Shown one piece after another: positions 27,153-36,256 of a stretch of DNA of 64,000 bases; position 1 is the first letter of the stretch, and each line of letters begins with the position of its first letter. The notes under the pieces were generated by a model. The model saw nothing but the letters and a program-made list of their open reading frames with translations, was not told the origin of the DNA and made no database searches. Source of the stretch: Clostridia bacterium (GTDB lineage: Bacteria > Bacillota > Clostridia > Oscillospirales > CAG-272); the NCBI GenBank assembly GCA_017453365.1, contig JAFTKH010000017.1, positions 1 to 64,000 on the forward strand. Reading direction: 5' to 3'. The translations under genes were made by a program, and so were the position numbers.

Positions 27153-27764
27153 ATGCATAATAGCAAAATAAAAAAAGCACTGACATATCTCACGAACTAC
27201 TTTCTGCCTATTCTATTCTGGCTGTCCGTTCTCTTCGGCTTCGACACTCCCGTCATAGCAATACTCACCGTCATAACGGCGGTAATACACGAGCTCGGTC
27301 ATATATGCGCTATGATGCTAATCGGCAGCGACGAAGCGGTACCTAAAGGACATATCACGGGATTTAGGCTAAAAAGACCCGTGAAGTCATCGTACCACAA
27401 GGAAATACTGACGCTAGCGGCAGGACCCCTTTTTAATCTCGCGGCAGCGCTGCTCGCACTGCCGACCGTAGTATTCTTCGGAGAATACGGCTGGCTTTTC
27501 ATTTCTCTTAATGCTATGACGGCGCTCTCAAACCTCATACCGGCGGAGGGGTACGACGGCTACGGCATTCTCACGCTTATCGCAGAATACTCGGGGCGCT
27601 CAACCCTTCCTCTTCTTCGGATTTCTTTTTTTATGAGCATATTCTTTACATTCCTCTCGCTTTATCTTATTGGCAGAGTGGGTGGTGGCTTTTGGATTTT
27701 CTGCATTTTTTTCGTCTCAGTTATTACAAAAATAGGCAAAATATTGAAATACAACGTTTTTTGA
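27153..27764 (+). CDS. SpoIVFB-like M50 intramembrane metalloprotease
   Basis: A 203-residue polytopic membrane protease. H46-E-L-G-H50 is the zinc HExxH motif, and NLIPAEGYDGYG (127-138) supplies the third ligand (D135), as in site-2 proteases. Four to six hydrophobic segments are present. It lacks the CBS domain of SpoIVFB, but length and layout match sporulation-associated M50 enzymes that process pro-sigma-K in the mother cell. Without a spoIVFA gene nearby, another S2P role is possible. GAGGTGAGCAACTT precedes the ATG. Confidence 0.83.
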   Translation: MHNSKIKKALTYLTNYFLPILFWLSVLFGFDTPVIAILTVITAVIHELGHICAMMLIGSDEAVPKGHITGFRLKRPVKSSYHKEILTLAAGPLFNLAAALLALPTVVFFGEYGWLFISLNAMTALSNLIPAEGYDGYGILTLIAEYSGRSTLPLLRISFFMSIFFTFLSLYLIGRVGGGFWIFCIFFVSVITKIGKILKYNVF

Positions 27765-27897
27765 GAATTTCGGAGCTTTCGAGAGTTTTTGGAAGATTTT
27801 GCGAGTTTTTTGAGTGACAAGGCGAGAAAAATTGCGGTTAATTTCGGATAATCGCGCCTAAATCAAGAATTTTTCAGAAAAAAATATCGAAAAACTA

Positions 27898-27926
27898 TTG
27901 CAAAAGAGGCCGCTTTTTGCTATAAT
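27898..27926 (+). promoter_or_regulatory. Promoter of the potABCD operon
   Basis: TTGCAA (27898-27903), 17-base spacer, perfect TATAAT (27921-27926), 85 bases before potA. Bases 27765-27897 hold no gene. Confidence 0.75.
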
Positions 27927-28011
27927 GACCTATGTTACATATCACGACATTTTTTGCACGTGTAGTTGCGTGCGCAAAAATAAAGCTGACGAGGAAGGAA
28001 ACTCAAAGGAA

Positions 28012-29130
28012 ATGGCAAAACTCATCGAGCTTCGGGGAATATCGAAATCCTATGACGGAGAAAAGGTCATTGACAATATGGACCTCTATATCCGCGATAA
28101 GGAATTTATTACTCTGCTCGGCCCCTCCGGCTGTGGAAAAACAACGACGCTCCGTATTATCGGCGGCTTCGAGTCTGCGGACGAAGGCGAGCTGTATTTT
28201 GACGGTGCGGAGATAAGCAACGTACCCGCGTACAAAAGACAGGTGAATACGGTGTTCCAAAAATATGCCCTGTTCCCTCACCTTAACGTTTATGAAAACA
28301 TAGCCTTCCCTCTCCGTATACAAAAGGTGAAGGAGAACGAGATAAGAGAACGCGTCACGGAGATGCTGAAAATGGTAGCTCTCTCGGGCTTCGAGAACAA
28401 GAGCGTCAGCACCCTCTCGGGCGGTCAGCAGCAGAGAGTAGCAATAGCCAGAGCTCTCGTATCCCACCCCCGCGTGCTTCTTCTCGACGAGCCGCTCGGC
28501 GCGCTCGACCTCAAGCTTCGTAAGGATATGCAGAACGAGTTGAAATCGATTCAGCAGGCGATAGGAATAACCTTCATCTACGTCACGCACGACCAAGAGG
28601 AAGCACTCTCTATGTCCGATACGATAGTCGTAATGGCAGACGGCGAGATACAGCAGATAGGAACCCCCACCGACATATACAACGAGCCGAAGAATGCTTT
28701 CGTCGCGGATTTCATAGGCGAGAGTAATATCATAGACGGCGTTATGCTCGCTGACAAAAAGGTGAAATTCGCGCGTCACACCTTCGAGTGTGTTGACGGC
28801 GGATATGCAAAGGGCGAGGCTGTAGACGTCGTTATCCGTCCCGAGGACGTCGACGTCGTGCCGAAGGAGCGCGGAATGCTCACCGGGCGCGTCACCGCCG
28901 TTACGTTCAAGGGTGTACATTACGAGATAATAGTTGATATTGACGGCTTTAAGTGGATGATACAGTCTACGGACTACGTAGCGCCGGAGGAGGATATCGG
29001 CGTATACATAGAGCCCGATGCGATACATATTATGAAAAAGTCGAAATATTCGGGCAAATTCGGTGACTATTCCTCCTTCTCCGACGAGATAGACCAGCTT
29101 TCTGACGCAGATGCGGCAGAGGAATTCTGA
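28012..29130 (+). CDS. potA: Spermidine/putrescine ABC transporter ATP-binding protein PotA
   Basis: A 372-residue ABC ATPase. Walker [10 protein letters not shown] (37-45), Q-loop FQKYALFPH, signature LSGGQQQ (135-141), Walker B LLLDEP (156-161), switch His in VTHDQEEA, and a C-terminal TOBE regulatory domain (RPEDVDVV, then ~90 residues). It energises import of polyamines through PotBC. ATG 28012 is supported by AGGAAGG and AAAGGA and by the family N-terminus; the in-frame sequence before it is non-coding. First gene of a four-gene transporter operon. Confidence 0.95.
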   Translation: MAKLIELRGISKSYDGEKVIDNMDLYIRDKEFITLLGPSGCGKTTTLRIIGGFESADEGELYFDGAEISNVPAYKRQVNTVFQKYALFPHLNVYENIAFPLRIQKVKENEIRERVTEMLKMVALSGFENKSVSTLSGGQQQRVAIARALVSHPRVLLLDEPLGALDLKLRKDMQNELKSIQQAIGITFIYVTHDQEEALSMSDTIVVMADGEIQQIGTPTDIYNEPKNAFVADFIGESNIIDGVMLADKKVKFARHTFECVDGGYAKGEAVDVVIRPEDVDVVPKERGMLTGRVTAVTFKGVHYEIIVDIDGFKWMIQSTDYVAPEEDIGVYIEPDAIHIMKKSKYSGKFGDYSSFSDEIDQLSDADAAEEF

Positions 29131-29159
29131 TTTTAAATTAATTTTTGAAAATGGAATTA

Positions 29160-29175
29160 GAGAGGTTTTCCTCTC
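29160..29175 (+). other. Small intercistronic hairpin between potA and potB
   Basis: GAGAGG-TTTT-CCTCTC, followed by the weak potB ribosome site TAGGT. It may tune potB translation or mRNA decay; no T-run, so not a terminator. Confidence 0.45.
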
Positions 29176-29190
29176 CTAGGTATAAAAGTA

Positions 29191-30003
29191 ATGACAAAGA
29201 AAAGATCTCTTATGCGCTCGATAGCGGCGGCCCCTCACGTTTTCTGGGCAGTGCTGTTTATCGTGCTTCCGCTTCTTATAGTTGCGTACTATGCCTTCAC
29301 TGACGCTGACGGCGCATTCAGCTTCGAGAATATACTTTCGCTCGCCGACTATGCGGATATATTTCTCCTCTCACTTGAGCTCTCGGTCATAGCGACACTG
29401 GTATGCTTCGTTATAGGATATCCCCTCGCTTACATTATAGCGCGCTCTAAGCCGAGGACACAAAAGCTCTTCATTATGCTCCTTATGCTCCCTATGTGGA
29501 CAAACCTACTCATAAGAACCTACTCTATTATGGCGATACTCGACGACGGCGGATTTTTAAATCAGCTTCTCAACACCGAGCTTCACATAATAGGCACAAA
29601 GGGGGCTGTCATATTCGGTATGGTATACGATTTTCTGCCTTATATGGTGCTCCCGATATACACATGCATATCGAAGATAGACAAGCATATGTGGGAGGCG
29701 GCAAGCGACCTCGGCTGCACACCGGTGCGCGTTATAACGAAGGTGATTTTTCCTCTCTCGCTCTCCGGTGTTATCTCGGGCATAACTATGGTATTCGTGC
29801 CCTCTATCAGCACCTTCTATATTTCCCAGAAGCTCGGCGGCGGTACCTTCGAGCTCATCGGTGACACGATAGAGCGCCAATTTGTTACGGGCGCACTTAA
29901 TACGGGGGCGGCTATATCCTTCGTTATGATGATACTCATTATGATATCCCTGACGGTTATGAACCGCTTCGGCGACTCTGATGAAGGGGGGATTATCGTA
30001 TGA
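29191..30003 (+). CDS. potB: Polyamine ABC transporter permease PotB
   Basis: A 270-residue inner-membrane permease with six predicted helices. The EAA loop that contacts PotA reads EAASDLGCTPVRVITKVIFPL near residue 170. It forms the translocation pore with PotC. The ribosome site is weak and preceded by a small hairpin. It overlaps potC by ATGA, so the two permease subunits are made in equal amounts. Confidence 0.94.
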   Translation: MTKKRSLMRSIAAAPHVFWAVLFIVLPLLIVAYYAFTDADGAFSFENILSLADYADIFLLSLELSVIATLVCFVIGYPLAYIIARSKPRTQKLFIMLLMLPMWTNLLIRTYSIMAILDDGGFLNQLLNTELHIIGTKGAVIFGMVYDFLPYMVLPIYTCISKIDKHMWEAASDLGCTPVRVITKVIFPLSLSGVISGITMVFVPSISTFYISQKLGGGTFELIGDTIERQFVTGALNTGAAISFVMMILIMISLTVMNRFGDSDEGGIIV

Positions 30004-30815
30004 AGCATCTGTCAAGAGCGTATCTTGTGCTCATATTCGGCATTTTATATATCCCCATTATCACGCTCATATTTTTCTCCTTCAACGCAGAGAACAGTAC
30101 GGCGGTCTTTACAGGCTTTAGCCTCCGGTGGTATCGCGAGCTTTTTGCCTCTCCGGAGACCTTTGAGGCGCTTCGGAATACTCTCATTCTCGCAATAACC
30201 TCTGCGTCACTCTCTACCGTCATCGGCACAGCGGCGGCGGCGGGGCTCTACAGAATGAAGAACAAAATACTGAAATCGGGCATAATGTCAGTAACTAACA
30301 TACCTATGATGAACCCCGATATAGTTACGGGTATGTCTATGATGCTCTTCTTCGTTGCGGCGGCGGGCATTGTCGGAATTTCCTACGACAATATGGGCTT
30401 TGCGGCTATGCTGATAGCACACACGACCTTCTGTCTTCCCTACGTTATCCTCTCGGTACTACCGAGAATAAACGAGCTCGGAAGCTCGCTCTCCGAGGCG
30501 GCACAGGACCTGGGCTGCACACCCCTTGCCTCGTTTTTCAAGGTTGAGCTCCCCAACATTATGCCGGGAGTTCTCTCGGGCTTCATAATGGCCTTTACTC
30601 TTTCGCTTGACGACTTCGTAATATCATATTTCGTAGGCTCGTCAAATTTCCAGACTCTTCCGCTTCTTATCTACTCTATGACGAAGAAGAAGGTTACACC
30701 CGACATGTACGCACTCTCGACTCTTATTATCGTTGCGATATTCATACTTCTTCTGATATCAAATATAAGAAGCTCGAAAGAGGAAGAAAAGCGCAAAAGG
30801 AGGAAGGTCAAATGA
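30000..30815 (+). CDS. potC: Polyamine ABC transporter permease PotC
   Basis: A 271-residue six-helix permease, partner of PotB. EAA motif EAAQDLGCTPLASFFKVELP lies near residue 165, and the typical SLDDFVISYFVGS follows at ~205. The C-terminus is strongly basic (KEEEKRKRRKVK), consistent with a cytoplasmic end. It overlaps potB before and potD after by four bases each. Confidence 0.95.
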   Translation: MKHLSRAYLVLIFGILYIPIITLIFFSFNAENSTAVFTGFSLRWYRELFASPETFEALRNTLILAITSASLSTVIGTAAAAGLYRMKNKILKSGIMSVTNIPMMNPDIVTGMSMMLFFVAAAGIVGISYDNMGFAAMLIAHTTFCLPYVILSVLPRINELGSSLSEAAQDLGCTPLASFFKVELPNIMPGVLSGFIMAFTLSLDDFVISYFVGSSNFQTLPLLIYSMTKKKVTPDMYALSTLIIVAIFILLLISNIRSSKEEEKRKRRKVK

Positions 30816-32191
30816 CAAAGAAAATTTTTTCTCTCCTTCTTACCTTCACTGTGCTTGCATTATCCGCTCTTACCTTCACCGCCTGCTCCGGCGGCAACAG
30901 CGAGTCCGAGGAGGCTGGGCGCCCTACTCCCGTAGATATGGGCGTTACAAAGACACTCAACGTCTACAACTGGGGTGAATATATCTCCGACGGCTTTGAG
31001 GGCTCGTATGATTCAAATGCGGAGTTTGAGTATTATTTCAACGTTTATCTGGCTGAAAAATACGGCTACAACATCAAGGTCAACTACACGACCTATGCGA
31101 CGAATGAGGATATGTATTCGAAGATACATTCGCTTATGTCGAGCGGTTCGGGAGATGCGATGTATGATATCGTCGTTCCGTCCGACTATATGATACAGCA
31201 GATGATAGAGGCAGATATGCTCCTGCCCTTTGATGCGGAGAGTATACCGAACTACAAAAACATATCCGACAGCTTCAAGAGCCCTTATTACGACCCCGAG
31301 AATCTTTACTCCGTTCCCTACACCTACGGAATGGTCGGGATTATATATAATCCGGGTCTTATGAACGAGGAAGACCTCAACGAAAACGGTGAGATAAAGA
31401 ATAAGAGCTGGGATATGCTCTGGTGCGAAAGCTACAAGGGCAAAATTCTGCAGTTCAACAATCCTCGTGATGCATTCGGTACTGCGATGTACAAAAACAA
31501 CCTTGATATAAATTCCACAGACCCTGCCGTATGGCAGGCTGCGGCAGAGGAGCTTAAGTTACAAAAGCCGCTCGTTCAGGGCTACGTTAACGACGAGATA
31601 TTCAACAAGATGACGACGGCATCTGCGACCCTCGCTCCCTATTTCGCCGGAGATTTCATAACGATGTACGACTCGCTCCCCGAGGATGACAAATTTTTAA
31701 AATTCTACTATCCGGACGAGGGCACGAACGTTTTCATAGATGCGATGTGTATTCTAAAAACGTCGAAGATGCAGGATGCGGCGAAGGAATACATCAATTT
31801 CATGCTCGACCGTGACGCGGCGGTCGCTAATGCACTCTATATTGGCTACGCTTCCCCGAACGAGGTCGTAAGATACGACGAGGAATATCTCGACGAAATG
31901 GGTGAGGATGCTATTGAAATTCTTTACGGTGCTGACCCCGAACTTATCAATGAGAAATACAGCTACGACCCATATTATCACAAGCTTGACACGGTAACGC
32001 AGGAGAATTTCTACGCTCTTTGGGAATCGCTCAAGACAGAAAATGCTATTGAGCCGTGGGTACACGTATCGAGCATTACGATAGTCGCTGTGCTTCTGTT
32101 CGCCTGTGTTTCAAGCACGGTCATCAAGAAAAAACGCTCCAAGTTCTACCGCGAACGCGACAAGGAGCTGAAAAAGAAAAGGAAAGCATGA
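30812..32191 (+). CDS. potD: Polyamine-binding lipoprotein PotD with an extra C-terminal membrane anchor
   Basis: A 459-residue solute-binding protein. The lipoprotein signal ends in TFTAC, giving lipid Cys25. The binding domain begins TLNVYNWGEYISD and contains SDYMIQQM and SVPYTYGMVG, as in PotD/PotF, which bind spermidine or putrescine. Unlike typical PotD (~350 residues), it ends with a hydrophobic helix (about 417-438, ITIVAVLLFACVSS) and a 21-residue very basic tail. It would thus be held to the membrane at both ends. Last gene of potABCD. Confidence 0.93.
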   Translation: MTKKIFSLLLTFTVLALSALTFTACSGGNSESEEAGRPTPVDMGVTKTLNVYNWGEYISDGFEGSYDSNAEFEYYFNVYLAEKYGYNIKVNYTTYATNEDMYSKIHSLMSSGSGDAMYDIVVPSDYMIQQMIEADMLLPFDAESIPNYKNISDSFKSPYYDPENLYSVPYTYGMVGIIYNPGLMNEEDLNENGEIKNKSWDMLWCESYKGKILQFNNPRDAFGTAMYKNNLDINSTDPAVWQAAAEELKLQKPLVQGYVNDEIFNKMTTASATLAPYFAGDFITMYDSLPEDDKFLKFYYPDEGTNVFIDAMCILKTSKMQDAAKEYINFMLDRDAAVANALYIGYASPNEVVRYDEEYLDEMGEDAIEILYGADPELINEKYSYDPYYHKLDTVTQENFYALWESLKTENAIEPWVHVSSITIVAVLLFACVSSTVIKKKRSKFYRERDKELKKKRKA

Positions 32192-32196
32192 GAAAA

Positions 32197-32220
32197 CGGC
32201 CCGTGAAGGGCCGCTTTCTT
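32197..32220 (+). terminator. Terminator of the potABCD operon
   Basis: CGGCCC (32197-32202), GTGAA loop, GGGCCG (32208-32213), then CTTTCTTTAT. Confidence 0.75.
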
Positions 32221-33119
32221 TATAGATTGGTCGTATTAAATTCCGGTATATAAGCATCGCTTGCCGACTCCTTATCCTGCACGAATGCGCGGGTAATCCC
32301 AAGCGATGACGCGTACTCGACAAGCTCGCCGTATTCAGCGCGCGTTACCCTGCGCGCAATAGAAGGAGGCACACCCTCGATGGGGGTATACTGGCTCATA
32401 AGGCTGATATAAATGCTGTTGCCGTAAGTTTCATACAGATATTTCACTGCGAGCTTTGCCTCGGCGGTGTGCGAGGGGAGAAGGAGCACCCTAACTATAA
32501 CGCCGCGTGTCATAATTCCCCCGTCTATATGGGGCGTAGGCTGCTGTCTCACCATTTCCGCTATTGCCGCCTTCGCGACCTCGGGATAATTCTCTGCACA
32601 AGAAAGCTCGGTGGCGCTCTTGCTCCTTACGTACTTAAGGTCTGCAAGGTATATATCGACAAGGCCGTCAAGGAGAGCCAAAGCAGCGAGAGAGTCATAG
32701 CCGCCCGTATTATATACTATAGGGACGGTGAGGCCGCTCTTTCGCGCTATTGATATTGCTTCCGCTACTGTTGGTGCGAAGTGCGTCGGTGTAACGAAAT
32801 TTATGTTATGCGCCCCCTGCATCTCAAGAGAGAGCATTACGCGCGAGATATCCTCAGCCGTGGCGTATTCTCCGACGGGAGATTTGGATATCCCCCTATT
32901 CTGGCAGAAAACACAGCCGAGAGAGCATCCGGAGAAGAATACCGTACCCGAGCCGCGAGTGCCCGAGATTATAGGCTCCTCCCATGCGTGGAGTGATGCA
33001 CGGGCGAGTGAAGCAGTATTACCGCAGCGGCAAAAGCCGCGCGCGCCAGAAACTCTGTCTACACCGCATTCGCGGCCGCAGAGCATACAGGAGCGGTACG
33101 GGATATCAAAATCAAACAC
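32220..33119 (-). CDS. Radical SAM protein, PflX/pyruvate-formate-lyase-activase-like
   Basis: A 299-residue radical SAM enzyme of the PflA-like COG1313 group. The SAM [4Fe-4S] cluster motif is CSLGCVFCQN near residue 65. An N-terminal Cys cluster (CMLCGRECG, GFCRCG) precedes it, as in uncharacterised PflX-type proteins. They are usually annotated as glycyl-radical activases without proof. No glycyl-radical enzyme gene is nearby. Start is GTG, eight bases after AAGGAG. Divergent from the dCMP deaminase gene. Confidence 0.85.
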   Translation of the reverse strand: MFDFDIPYRSCMLCGRECGVDRVSGARGFCRCGNTASLARASLHAWEEPIISGTRGSGTVFFSGCSLGCVFCQNRGISKSPVGEYATAEDISRVMLSLEMQGAHNINFVTPTHFAPTVAEAISIARKSGLTVPIVYNTGGYDSLAALALLDGLVDIYLADLKYVRSKSATELSCAENYPEVAKAAIAEMVRQQPTPHIDGGIMTRGVIVRVLLLPSHTAEAKLAVKYLYETYGNSIYISLMSQYTPIEGVPPSIARRVTRAEYGELVEYASSLGITRAFVQDKESASDAYIPEFNTTNL

Positions 33120-33142
33120 TCTTTACTCTCCTTTCTTCGGGG

Positions 33143-33171
33143 TTGACAATACAGTCAAAAAATGCTACAAT
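33143..33171 (+). promoter_or_regulatory. Promoter of the dCMP deaminase gene
   Basis: TTGACA (33143-33148), 17-base spacer, TACAAT (33166-33171), about 30 bases before the ATG. Confidence 0.8.
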
Positions 33172-33201
33172 AGAAAAAAACAAAAAATGAGGTAACCGAT
33201 A

Positions 33202-33699
33202 ATGTCCGGAAAAAGAGACGGATACATAAGCTGGGATGAATATTTTATGGGTGTCGCACTGCTCGCAGCAGAGCGCTCGAAGGACCCGAGCACACAGGTA
33301 GGTGCGTGTATCGTCGACTCCGACAGAACGATACTCTCGACAGGCTATAACGGCTTCCCGAAGGGCTGTGGCGACGATGAATACCCGTGGAACCGCGACG
33401 AGAGCTCTGGAGAGACTAAATATCCCTTCGTCGTACACGCGGAGCTGAATGCGATTCTCAACTGTCAGGGCAAGTCTCTTAAGGGTGCGAAGATATACGT
33501 AGGACTCTTCCCCTGCAACGAGTGCACAAAGGCTATTATTCAGTCGGGAATATCAGAGGTAGTCTATCTATCCGACAAATATGCCGACACACCCGCAACG
33601 CAGGCCTCGAAGCGTATGCTGGCCTCGGCGGGAGTCAAGACCTCACAGCTAAAGCCGACGAAGGCAGAGCTCGTGCTGAATTTCAACATAGTCAAATAG
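33202..33699 (+). CDS. Deoxycytidylate (dCMP) deaminase
   Basis: A 165-residue zinc deaminase converting dCMP to dUMP, feeding dTMP synthesis. Zinc ligands and catalytic Glu: H79-A-E81 and C105/C108 in PCNEC. SKDPSTQVGACIVD and the inserted GYNGFPKGCGDD loop mark the dCMP-deaminase (ComEB) family rather than cytidine deaminase. GAGGT lies close upstream of the start. Monocistronic. Confidence 0.94.
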   Translation: MSGKRDGYISWDEYFMGVALLAAERSKDPSTQVGACIVDSDRTILSTGYNGFPKGCGDDEYPWNRDESSGETKYPFVVHAELNAILNCQGKSLKGAKIYVGLFPCNECTKAIIQSGISEVVYLSDKYADTPATQASKRMLASAGVKTSQLKPTKAELVLNFNIVK

Positions 33700-33705
33700 T
33701 TCACG

Positions 33706-33737
33706 GTCGGTGCAGTAGAACTGCACCGACGTTTTTA
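33706..33737 (+). terminator. Terminator between dCMP deaminase and AlaX genes
   Basis: GTCGGTGCAG (33706-33715) pairs perfectly with CTGCACCGAC (33721-33730), then GTTTTTA. It lies between convergent genes. Confidence 0.9.
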
Positions 33738-34877
33738 TTTAAAGTAATCCTTTATCTCATCGAGCGAGGCAGTAAAGCTTCCCTGTATCATCTCCGACCT
33801 GCCGCCACCCCTGCCGCCGAGGGCGGCATTTATTTCCTTCACGAGGGCTTTAAGGTCAGTGCCCTTCGAGGATATAACGTATTTATAGCATTTATCTTCA
33901 CCCGTAAGGGCTACGAGAATACCGCCGACAGAAGGGAGGGCTGCGTTCGAGAATGCGATAAGTCCGTCCATAGTCATATCGGGGATATGACACACTGCGT
34001 TTCCTTCTCGTGAACCAAGCATTTTCGCAGCAAGCTCGGCAATACGTCTATCCTTCTCTGCTGTTACGTGCTTCAGAGCCTCGACGTCCTCCTTCAGCTT
34101 TATAACAGAGGGTAACACCTCATCTCGAGGTGTTGAGAGGGCGGCTGATATACCAGAAACAGAAGAAAGCTTTCTCTCATAATCCGAAAGAGCGCGCGCT
34201 CCTGCGTGCATAATGAGCCGCATACCCGAGCGCCAGCGCTCGGCGCTGACAATCTTTATAATACCTATCTCACCAGTGTTTCCGACGTGCGGAGCACAGC
34301 AGGCACATACGTCGACTCCTGATATTTCTACTATTCTAACCCCGGAGGAAAGCTCCAGCTTCGAGCGGTAGGACATACCCGAGAGCTCCTCGGGCGTCGG
34401 AAACCGCGCGGTAACGGGAAGGCAGGAGCGCACAGCCCCGTTCGCAAGTCTCTCTACGTGCAGAAGCTGCTCCCAAGTGAGAAAGCCGTCAATATCGAGG
34501 GTTACCTCGCTCTCGCCAAGGTGAAATCCGACGTTCGAGAGACCAAATACCGAATTAAAGAAGCCTGATAGGATATGCTCGGCAGTATGCTGCTGCATTT
34601 TATCGTATCTCACGGCGAAATCGAGCTCTCCGTGCACCTTCTGCCCCAAAGCAAGCTCGGTGTCAAGGTAATGGTATATTTCCCCGTTTCGCTCACGAAC
34701 GTCGATAACACGCGCACCGCCGAGAGTGCCCGTATCGGCTCTCTGCCCTCCACCCTCGGGAAAAAATGCGGTTCTGTCAAGTACCGTAAGAAAGTATGGC
34801 TCGCGGTACTCGAGTGAGATAACACGAGCATCAAACTCCTTCGTATAGGCGTTTTCGTAGTAAAGCTTCTCTGTCAT
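33735..34877 (-). CDS. AlaX-type alanyl-tRNA editing protein with DHHA1 domain
   Basis: A 380-residue stand-alone editing factor related to the editing half of AlaRS. It hydrolyses Ser- or Gly-tRNA(Ala). Zinc site: HTAEH (97-101) with Cys/His in VDVCACCAPHVG (187-198). The N-terminal domain has FFPEGGGQ; the C-terminus is DHHA1-like with a coiled-coil linker (LKEDVEALKHV) and GGRGGGR. This is the long AlaX-L form. Start 34877 follows AAAGGAG and overlaps the upstream RluA gene by ATGA; a longer frame would extend into that gene. Confidence 0.92.
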   Translation of the reverse strand: MTEKLYYENAYTKEFDARVISLEYREPYFLTVLDRTAFFPEGGGQRADTGTLGGARVIDVRERNGEIYHYLDTELALGQKVHGELDFAVRYDKMQQHTAEHILSGFFNSVFGLSNVGFHLGESEVTLDIDGFLTWEQLLHVERLANGAVRSCLPVTARFPTPEELSGMSYRSKLELSSGVRIVEISGVDVCACCAPHVGNTGEIGIIKIVSAERWRSGMRLIMHAGARALSDYERKLSSVSGISAALSTPRDEVLPSVIKLKEDVEALKHVTAEKDRRIAELAAKMLGSREGNAVCHIPDMTMDGLIAFSNAALPSVGGILVALTGEDKCYKYVISSKGTDLKALVKEINAALGGRGGGRSEMIQGSFTASLDEIKDYFK

Positions 34878-35566
34878 CTCAAAAGCTCCTTTTTTATTTT
34901 TTCGACGTCGAAGAGCGACCACGGGTAGGCTGTCATCTCGGGCAACGAATGCACGTCCACAGTGCCGCGAGACAGAGGCAGAACGAGCCGTGCGGAGTGG
35001 AGGGCTATGCCTCGAAGCCCCTTATCACGGCTGCCATACTTACCGTCGCCCGTCACGGGCGTTCCCCTATGCGAGAGCTGGGCGCGTATCTGATGAAACC
35101 TGCCTGTTTCGAGAGTAACAAGAAGCAGACTTTTTACTTTTCCGTCACATTCGCTTCTCGCGAGCCTCCTGTAGGTTAGCTCTGCCCGCTTAACTCCGCC
35201 GCGCTCGCGGTCAACTATGTACGCGCGGCCCGAGCGGGCATCGCGGAAAAGGAGGTCCGAGAGCCGTGCTTCTTCCTCTGTCTCCCCGTCGCAGACGGTG
35301 AGATACTGCTTTGTCAACCTGTGAGCAGCAAAGAGGGCGGAAAGCTCTGCCGCCGCGGCCCTCGTCCTCGCAAAGGCCAGCACGCCTCCCGTCACACGGT
35401 CAAGGCGGTGGACGAGATAGAGAGTATTAGCTTCGCCAAGCGAAGCTAGCATCTCCCCCGTGAGTGTGAGCGCATCAGCATCCCCCGTCTGGTCGGACTC
35501 GCACGGAACACCCGAGAGCTTATTTATAACAACTGCGTTCTTATCCTTATACAGTATTTCGATCAT
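34874..35566 (-). CDS. RluA-family pseudouridine synthase without S4 domain
   Basis: A 230-residue synthase with the RluA core only: ILYKDKNAVVINKLSG, then HRLDRVTGG with catalytic Asp56, and ETGRFHQIRAQL. The S4 domain seen in the 17276 protein is missing, so its substrate (rRNA or tRNA position) may differ. Start 35566 follows CGGAG; an upstream start would fall inside the previous gene's terminator. Translationally coupled to alaX, so the pair joins two RNA-quality functions. Confidence 0.9.
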   Translation of the reverse strand: MIEILYKDKNAVVINKLSGVPCESDQTGDADALTLTGEMLASLGEANTLYLVHRLDRVTGGVLAFARTRAAAAELSALFAAHRLTKQYLTVCDGETEEEARLSDLLFRDARSGRAYIVDRERGGVKRAELTYRRLARSECDGKVKSLLLVTLETGRFHQIRAQLSHRGTPVTGDGKYGSRDKGLRGIALHSARLVLPLSRGTVDVHSLPEMTAYPWSLFDVEKIKKELLR

Positions 35567-35588
35567 TTTCGCTACTCCGCATTTTATA

Positions 35589-35615
35589 AAAGCCGTTGCC
35601 ATACCGCAACGGCTT
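35589..35615 (-). terminator. Terminator of the ECF S-component gene
   Basis: Reverse-strand AGCCGTTGC and GCAACGGCT stem around a short loop, then TTTTATAAAAT. It lies just upstream of the RluA-type start. Confidence 0.78.
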
Positions 35616-35620
35616 TTAAG

Positions 35621-36202
35621 TTATTTTTTCTTGATGTTGATAAGTCGTGTAACCGTGGGAGATAAAAGAATGTTAAGACTGAGCTCGATTAGGAAATTAC
35701 TTCCTATAAAAAGAATTATAAAAGCAGCAAACACACTTTGACCTTCTTTTGCAGAAGCTTCAACCAAAGGATAGAAAAACGCAAAGCAACCTATAGAAAA
35801 AACCAGTGTATTGACTACAGGTGCAGTGATAGCAGCAAATAAAACAGCTAAATATCTGTTTTTCTTTTCAAAGAGTGAATAAACCATTCCGCAGACAAAT
35901 CCCGAGGCAGCTCCCTTGAGAAGAACGAGAAGGATAGTTGCAGGAGGATTAAAATTCATAAAGCCTACCGTTCCGGGAGAAAAAATAATTATAAAGCCTG
36001 CAAGGAAGCCCAGCCATGTAGAGCACCATTTATTACAAAATGCCGCACCGAGCACTACGGGTATCAAAGCGATATTCAGTTCCAGCCATCCAATCTTTGG
36101 AAAGGCAAAGGAAGCGAGACACTGCAAAACTATGACGAGAGCGGTAAATACCGAAAGATACACCAGCTTTTCCGTATCGAGTGATTTTCTTCTTGTTGAC
36201 AT
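35621..36202 (-). CDS. ECF transporter substrate-specific (S) component
   Basis: A 193-residue protein with about six membrane helices and the N-terminal LVYLSVFTALVIVLQ pattern of ECF S components, which capture a vitamin or related molecule and dock on a shared EcfAA'T module. No EcfAT genes are adjacent, as usual for group II systems. The sequence (WLELNIALIPVVLGAAF, FSPGTVGFMNFNPP) does not let me name the vitamin. No riboswitch was seen in the short leader. The ribosome site is weak (GGACGG). Confidence 0.82.
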   Translation of the reverse strand: MSTRRKSLDTEKLVYLSVFTALVIVLQCLASFAFPKIGWLELNIALIPVVLGAAFCNKWCSTWLGFLAGFIIIFSPGTVGFMNFNPPATILLVLLKGAASGFVCGMVYSLFEKKNRYLAVLFAAITAPVVNTLVFSIGCFAFFYPLVEASAKEGQSVFAAFIILFIGSNFLIELSLNILLSPTVTRLINIKKK

Positions 36203-36227
36203 ATTCTACACCGTCCTATTTTTTATT

Positions 36228-36256
36228 ATTTTAGCACAGCGGAGATGTTTTTTCAA
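36228..36256 (-). promoter_or_regulatory. Promoter of the ECF S-component gene
   Basis: Reverse-strand TTGAAA (36251-36256), 17-base spacer, TAAAAT (36228-36233). The -35 box overlaps the stop codon of the MBG-repeat gene. Confidence 0.65.

Noticed and set aside
36203-36252. Vitamin riboswitch before the ECF S-component gene
   Set aside because: The leader is about 25 nt with no structure; the vitamin cannot be inferred from it.
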